Shown: positions 60,201 to 64,000 of the stretch, one piece after another
Numbering within the stretch: position 1 is the stretch's first letter
Layout: each line of letters starts with the position of its first letter
NCBI GenBank assembly: GCA_014706295.1
Contig: JACSVZ010000009.1
Coordinates: forward strand, 35,785,268-35,849,267
From: Lycocorax pyrrhopterus obiensis
Taxonomy: Eukaryota > Chordata > Aves > Passeriformes > Paradisaeidae
Length of the DNA: 64,000 nt
Reading direction: 5' to 3'
Made by a program: the position numbers and the translations under genes
Notes under the pieces: generated by a model
What the model saw: the letters and a program-made list of their open reading frames with translations, nothing else
What the model was told of the DNA's origin: nothing
Databases searched by the model: none

Positions 60201-63200
60201 GGATAGGAAGGTAGGCTTATCCTCATTAGTATAATTGTAGGATCTTTCTTTTATTTTCCTTTTAAACTAATGAGTTGCATTAATCCAGGTTCATTTTTAT
60301 AAGCCTCTTGGGTCCAAATGTAAAGGACAGTCATTTTAGAAAACAATAAATTAAAAAAAAGCATGTAGCATGCATTAAGCGCACGTATTTCATAAGACCT
60401 AGGTTAATACAACTGGCATCTAGTTTAATTAATCCTTGTTAGTGTAACGACTAATATCCCTCCCTAGCATGTTTCCTTTAAACATTAGTATGTTAATTAA
60501 ATGTTGTTTTTTTAAGGGGTTTTTTTCTCCCTTTGTACTTCAATATGGCATTATATCATCTAAAACTATTCCAAACAACTACCTTATAGAGATGTTTCCT
60601 TACAATATCTGGTCTCTTGCAGAAATTCTGAAGCCTTTTAAAAAGCTGTTCAGGTGTAGAATACAGATATTCAGCTGCAGGAAAAACAGATACATTTTTA
60701 ATGAAACAAAAACCTCAAAGCACACACTCGATATTAGTCACTTTACTAATTAAAAATGCATATTGCTCTGTGCCGCCTCGTGTTTTACATTATTTAAGCA
60801 TGATTTTATAAGGTTACCTCAGCTCACAAGGATGTTTAATGCTAAATAAGACTGTGTAGTTGTGCTGTTTAGACATCTCCTTTGGGTGATTAAAATACAT
60901 TATTCTAATGTAACACAATGCATATGTGATACATTTAGTGATGAGATTTTTCAAAGAACTGGTACTACATTAGTGTGTATCCTGTACTGCAGTTGCATAC
61001 TATTAAGTATTAAATTGTTCAAATAATTTGGTGTGATTTTCAGGCCTGGCTTTTTTTTTTTTTCCCCTCTTCTGTGTATCAGAAAAAAAAAATCTGCAAA
61101 CCATTGCAGCATCACTGACCTTTTAACAAAAATCTATCATTACGGGATGTGTATGCTAACAATGAAGAATGCTATTTCAAAACTTGCTTTTGTGTTATCT
61201 TAAAAGAACAGATGGCAAATATAAACTTCGTCTAATGTATTAAAACACATAAAATTTGCCTTAACACTAACATGTTGGCTTGCCAAATAAACAATTGCTT
61301 TCACTCAAGTTTATTCCCAAACTTTGGATTTTAGCAGGAATCACGTTATTACGTTTCAGCAGAAGGAACAGGCAACAAAGCAGCTACCTGGGAATATCTC
61401 TGGGTACACCAAGGCTTTGGGACACAGCGGGTAACAGCCACAATGCACAGCCTCGATCCTGAGGATTAGAAATCACAAATACACAAAAATAGACGTTAGT
61501 CAGCCAAAAAACTTATTTCCGTGCAAGAGCCTTGAGGTTGCCTGCATGCAGCAAGAGGGAAACATTTTTTTTTTTTTTTTCTTCAGCAGCATAATCCTTC
61601 TAAATGCCAAAGTTGCTCTTTTTAAAGAAAATTTTATTGATCATATGAATTACATAGAACAGAACAGCGAGCATATGTTTTGTTCGCTGAATAAATCAAA
61701 GCGCAGCTCTGCATTTTTTTGTTTTTTAAATACTGTTTAACACATTTTATAATCAGCAGACAGACACATGTAACAACATGGTGAAGTATGGACGGCTTTG
61801 CTTAATAATGCTGCTGGAAAGCAAGGGGCACGCCGGCTACACCGGGGCGTGCTCGCAGACACACACACCATCCTCACCTGGCACCGCAGATATTCCCCCC
61901 AGACTTCCCGACTCCAAAGGTTACAGCTAAATATAGCCCAGGAACAACTTGCAGCATGCTCCAGGCTGGGATACTTCAGCTCGTTCGCACGCTTTGGATA
62001 ATTTCCTTTATTTTTCGGGACATAAACTGTTGTATTTTTTAATAACCGCTGATGAAATTCCTTTGCCAGAGCGCGCGAAGCTTTGTACTCGTGGTTTTTT
62101 TCCAAGGAATGTTTTACGTATCTCCCGTAACATCAAACCCAAATATTTTAGAATTGTACCGCCGTGGCGCAAAGTTTTCCAGTAGCAGAGCTGTCCCCCT
62201 TGGAGTCCACATTTTAACAGCTGAATGGGTTAAAGGCATCCAGGTTTCAGTTTATTTTTTTCGCATAATGACCACTGATCTGACACAACGTCCCTCCAAA
62301 GATACAACTGTAATTTCTGTTGGCCAGAAATTACACAGTGAAATTCAAAACACTTCTTAAAATATGTTTATTTTATGAGAGGCTTTGAATTTCCTCCAAC
62401 ATGTTGACCATACGAGGACTTTATTTTTAACTTCAGTTTCCCTCATTCCCCAAAATTAAAAAAAAAAAATCTGAAATCTTGTCAACGTTCACCTTTTCTA
62501 TTTTCAGTGACAACCCAAAGGCTTTTGCTATTTTCACGTGAATGTCAGGTTTGGTACTTTATTACAGGTACCCTGAAAGGACTTTGTTTCCTTTAGATCT
62601 ACTCAATTTTAAACAGGAAAAAAAAAAGAAAATAAAGTATATCATATTCAGCTTTCATGCTAGAAAACTATGCATATCCACAAACCCCAAAGACACATTT
62701 CTCTGCAAATGCTTTTGCTAAGAAATGACTGCTGGTTTTTTTTTCATAAACTTTTAAAATTTGTAATTTATGTTTTTTTTTTTTAAATAACATATGCACT
62801 TCAGATCGCATTTTAAACATTAACAACAATTTCAAAGTGTACATCGTCTAGCACTATATTTTTTACCAAAGGGAAATGTTTCTGATGTGTGATTTAATTG
62901 ATGATTTCAGTTCTTAAATATTGTGTCATATGTCAAAGCAAATAGATTTTTAAAGTTTTCTTTAATCTAGGAGGAAAAAAAAAAAGAGTGAAACTGTGGA
63001 CATTTCGGTAATAGCTCAGATCACTAAGTTATGTTAAAATATTTGCTTTTTAATCATATCGTCTGCATGGGAAAAAAAAAAAAAAAGAAGAACAGCTCCC
63101 TAAAACAAAACTGCAGGCCAGGATGGGATCTGAGTCATCGTTTGAGTATGAAATTTCCCCTCACGAAAAACCTCTACCAGGATCATGAATTAGTAAAATC

Positions 63201-64000
63201 AGAATTTAATGCCTCCGTGGTTTGCTGGATAAAAGTTAAAAATCTGTAATTCTTTCATTTGCAAATGGTCTTGTTTGCATACTCCTTCACTACCTTTTCA
63301 CACCAAAGTTGAGGTGTATTTTCTGACCGGTCCCTACTATGAGTAGTAAGTTTTACTACAAACCTTACACCTTCCAGTTGTCAAGAGCTAAAGACCAAAT
63401 CAAACTGGGCAGAGCTCACACTGACACAGACTTTGGTGTAAGGATGCACAGGGAATCCTTTAATTTCCGTGCATTTCTGTCCTTTCCCACAAAAGTATCA
63501 TATCATAACAATAATACAATTACTCTTCATTTCAATCCTTAAGCACTACTAGCTAAATAATAAATAAGAGTTCCGACTGATCTATTGTTAAAATGGCTAG
63601 TAAATGGTCTTTTTATTCCAATTAACAAATCATCTGCTAAATCTATGAATCTTAATATTCAGGTCTATTCACTTCAATTCATACAATTTATCTGCAAATA
63701 GTTGTTGGGCTTTTGATTCTAAATATAATTAGCTGATAATTTTGCTTGGCTGAATTACTTTTCTGGAGGGCCTGCTAAGGCTCTCAGTCGCATTATCTAG
63801 CAATAATGAATCTGATAGGTGAAATTTTTTACTGTAATGAGGATGAGACACAGTTGTGACACCTGAGTCTAGTAATAACAGAAGACTGCTAATTATCGAC
63901 AGCACTTTTTTGTGTGATGCACAGAGAAAAAAAAATCCCTCATTATTAAAAAATAAAAAGTTACAATTATAAGTGACACCGGAGGAGAGTAAATAAAATG
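57209..64000. other. AT-rich unique non-coding stretch to window end
   Basis: Nearly seven kilobases without a recognised CR1, SINE or exon. Simple tracts: T-rich at about 59258-59273, A20 at 59878-59897, and several 10-15 base A or T runs at 61-63 kb. 60.2-61.0 and 63.6-63.9 kb are AT-rich but complex, with homeodomain-like words ('ttaattaatcc', 'ataattagctgataatttt'), and could be conserved elements. The minus-strand 122-aa frame at 61737-62105 has a Lys-rich start and a Cys-rich end but no recognisable family. Several AATAAA words are present without other evidence of a transcript end. Confidence 0.45.
59878..59897. repeat. Poly-A tract
   Basis: Twenty A in a row in unique sequence. Confidence 0.9.

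Noticed and set aside
61737..62105. 122-aa minus-strand frame with Lys-rich start
   Set aside because: No recognisable domain. The opposite strand also holds open frames and the Cys-rich C-terminal part looks random.
1..64000. CRISPR array, operon, phage, plasmid or toxin-antitoxin system
   Set aside because: No direct-repeat/spacer array, no densely packed genes and no prokaryotic signals. The CR1 and SINE content shows vertebrate nuclear DNA.
1..64000. Endogenous retrovirus or LTR element
   Set aside because: No paired LTRs, primer-binding site, polypurine tract or gag/pol-like frame was recognised by eye. A library search could still find short solo LTR relics.

Overview
This window looks like non-coding DNA from a bird, or at least a sauropsid. 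The main evidence is at least seven CR1 retrotransposon 3' ends that carry the avian signature: a 'ggaagggacc...ttccaaccc' block followed by a short 'attctatgatt/attctgtgatt' tail. There are also two older CR1 relics of the type seen in turtles and crocodilians, at least two MIR-class SINE relics, and several copies of an old palindromic 'ctggtgta...tacaccag' repeat. I see no bacterial operon, plasmid, phage, CRISPR or organelle features. Species and chromosome cannot be determined from the sequence. Most long open frames are chance frames, CR1 shadows or GC-rich artefacts. I recognise no complete protein-coding gene and no tRNA, rRNA or known miRNA.

Layout. Positions 1-2.9 kb are AT-rich unique sequence. 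At 2.9-3.5 kb an exon-like open segment on the minus strand lies about 140 bp from the best-preserved CR1 (3220-3499). From 3.5 to 34.9 kb there is almost repeat-free unique sequence with candidate regulatory blocks (7.0-7.26 kb; 15.05-15.23 kb with a near-perfect palindromic POU/Oct site; 33.4-33.65 kb with a SOX-OCT-like composite). It also holds a minus-strand open segment with coding-like codon use (24.52-24.71 kb), an adjacent 81-nt plus-strand segment with good splice signals, and a few ancient repeats. From 34.9 to 43 kb repeats are denser: CR1s, a MIR with an internal tandem expansion, and a roughly 100-bp TTTTA microsatellite.

The most gene-like landmark is a CpG island at about 48.69-49.49 kb. 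It could be the promoter of a gene whose exons lie mainly outside the window, or of a long non-coding RNA. Immediately after it, about 175 bp (49515-49692) recurs in the same orientation, diverged, at 51171-51344. A CR1 abuts the left edge of the second copy. This local duplication is the strongest unusual observation. From 55.1 to 56.7 kb there is a CR1 cluster of mixed age, and from 57 to 64 kb AT-rich sequence without a recognised gene.

If the CpG island is a promoter, the flanking sequence may be its regulatory landscape. That is inference, because conservation and transcript data are needed. I did not find a previously undescribed multi-gene system.
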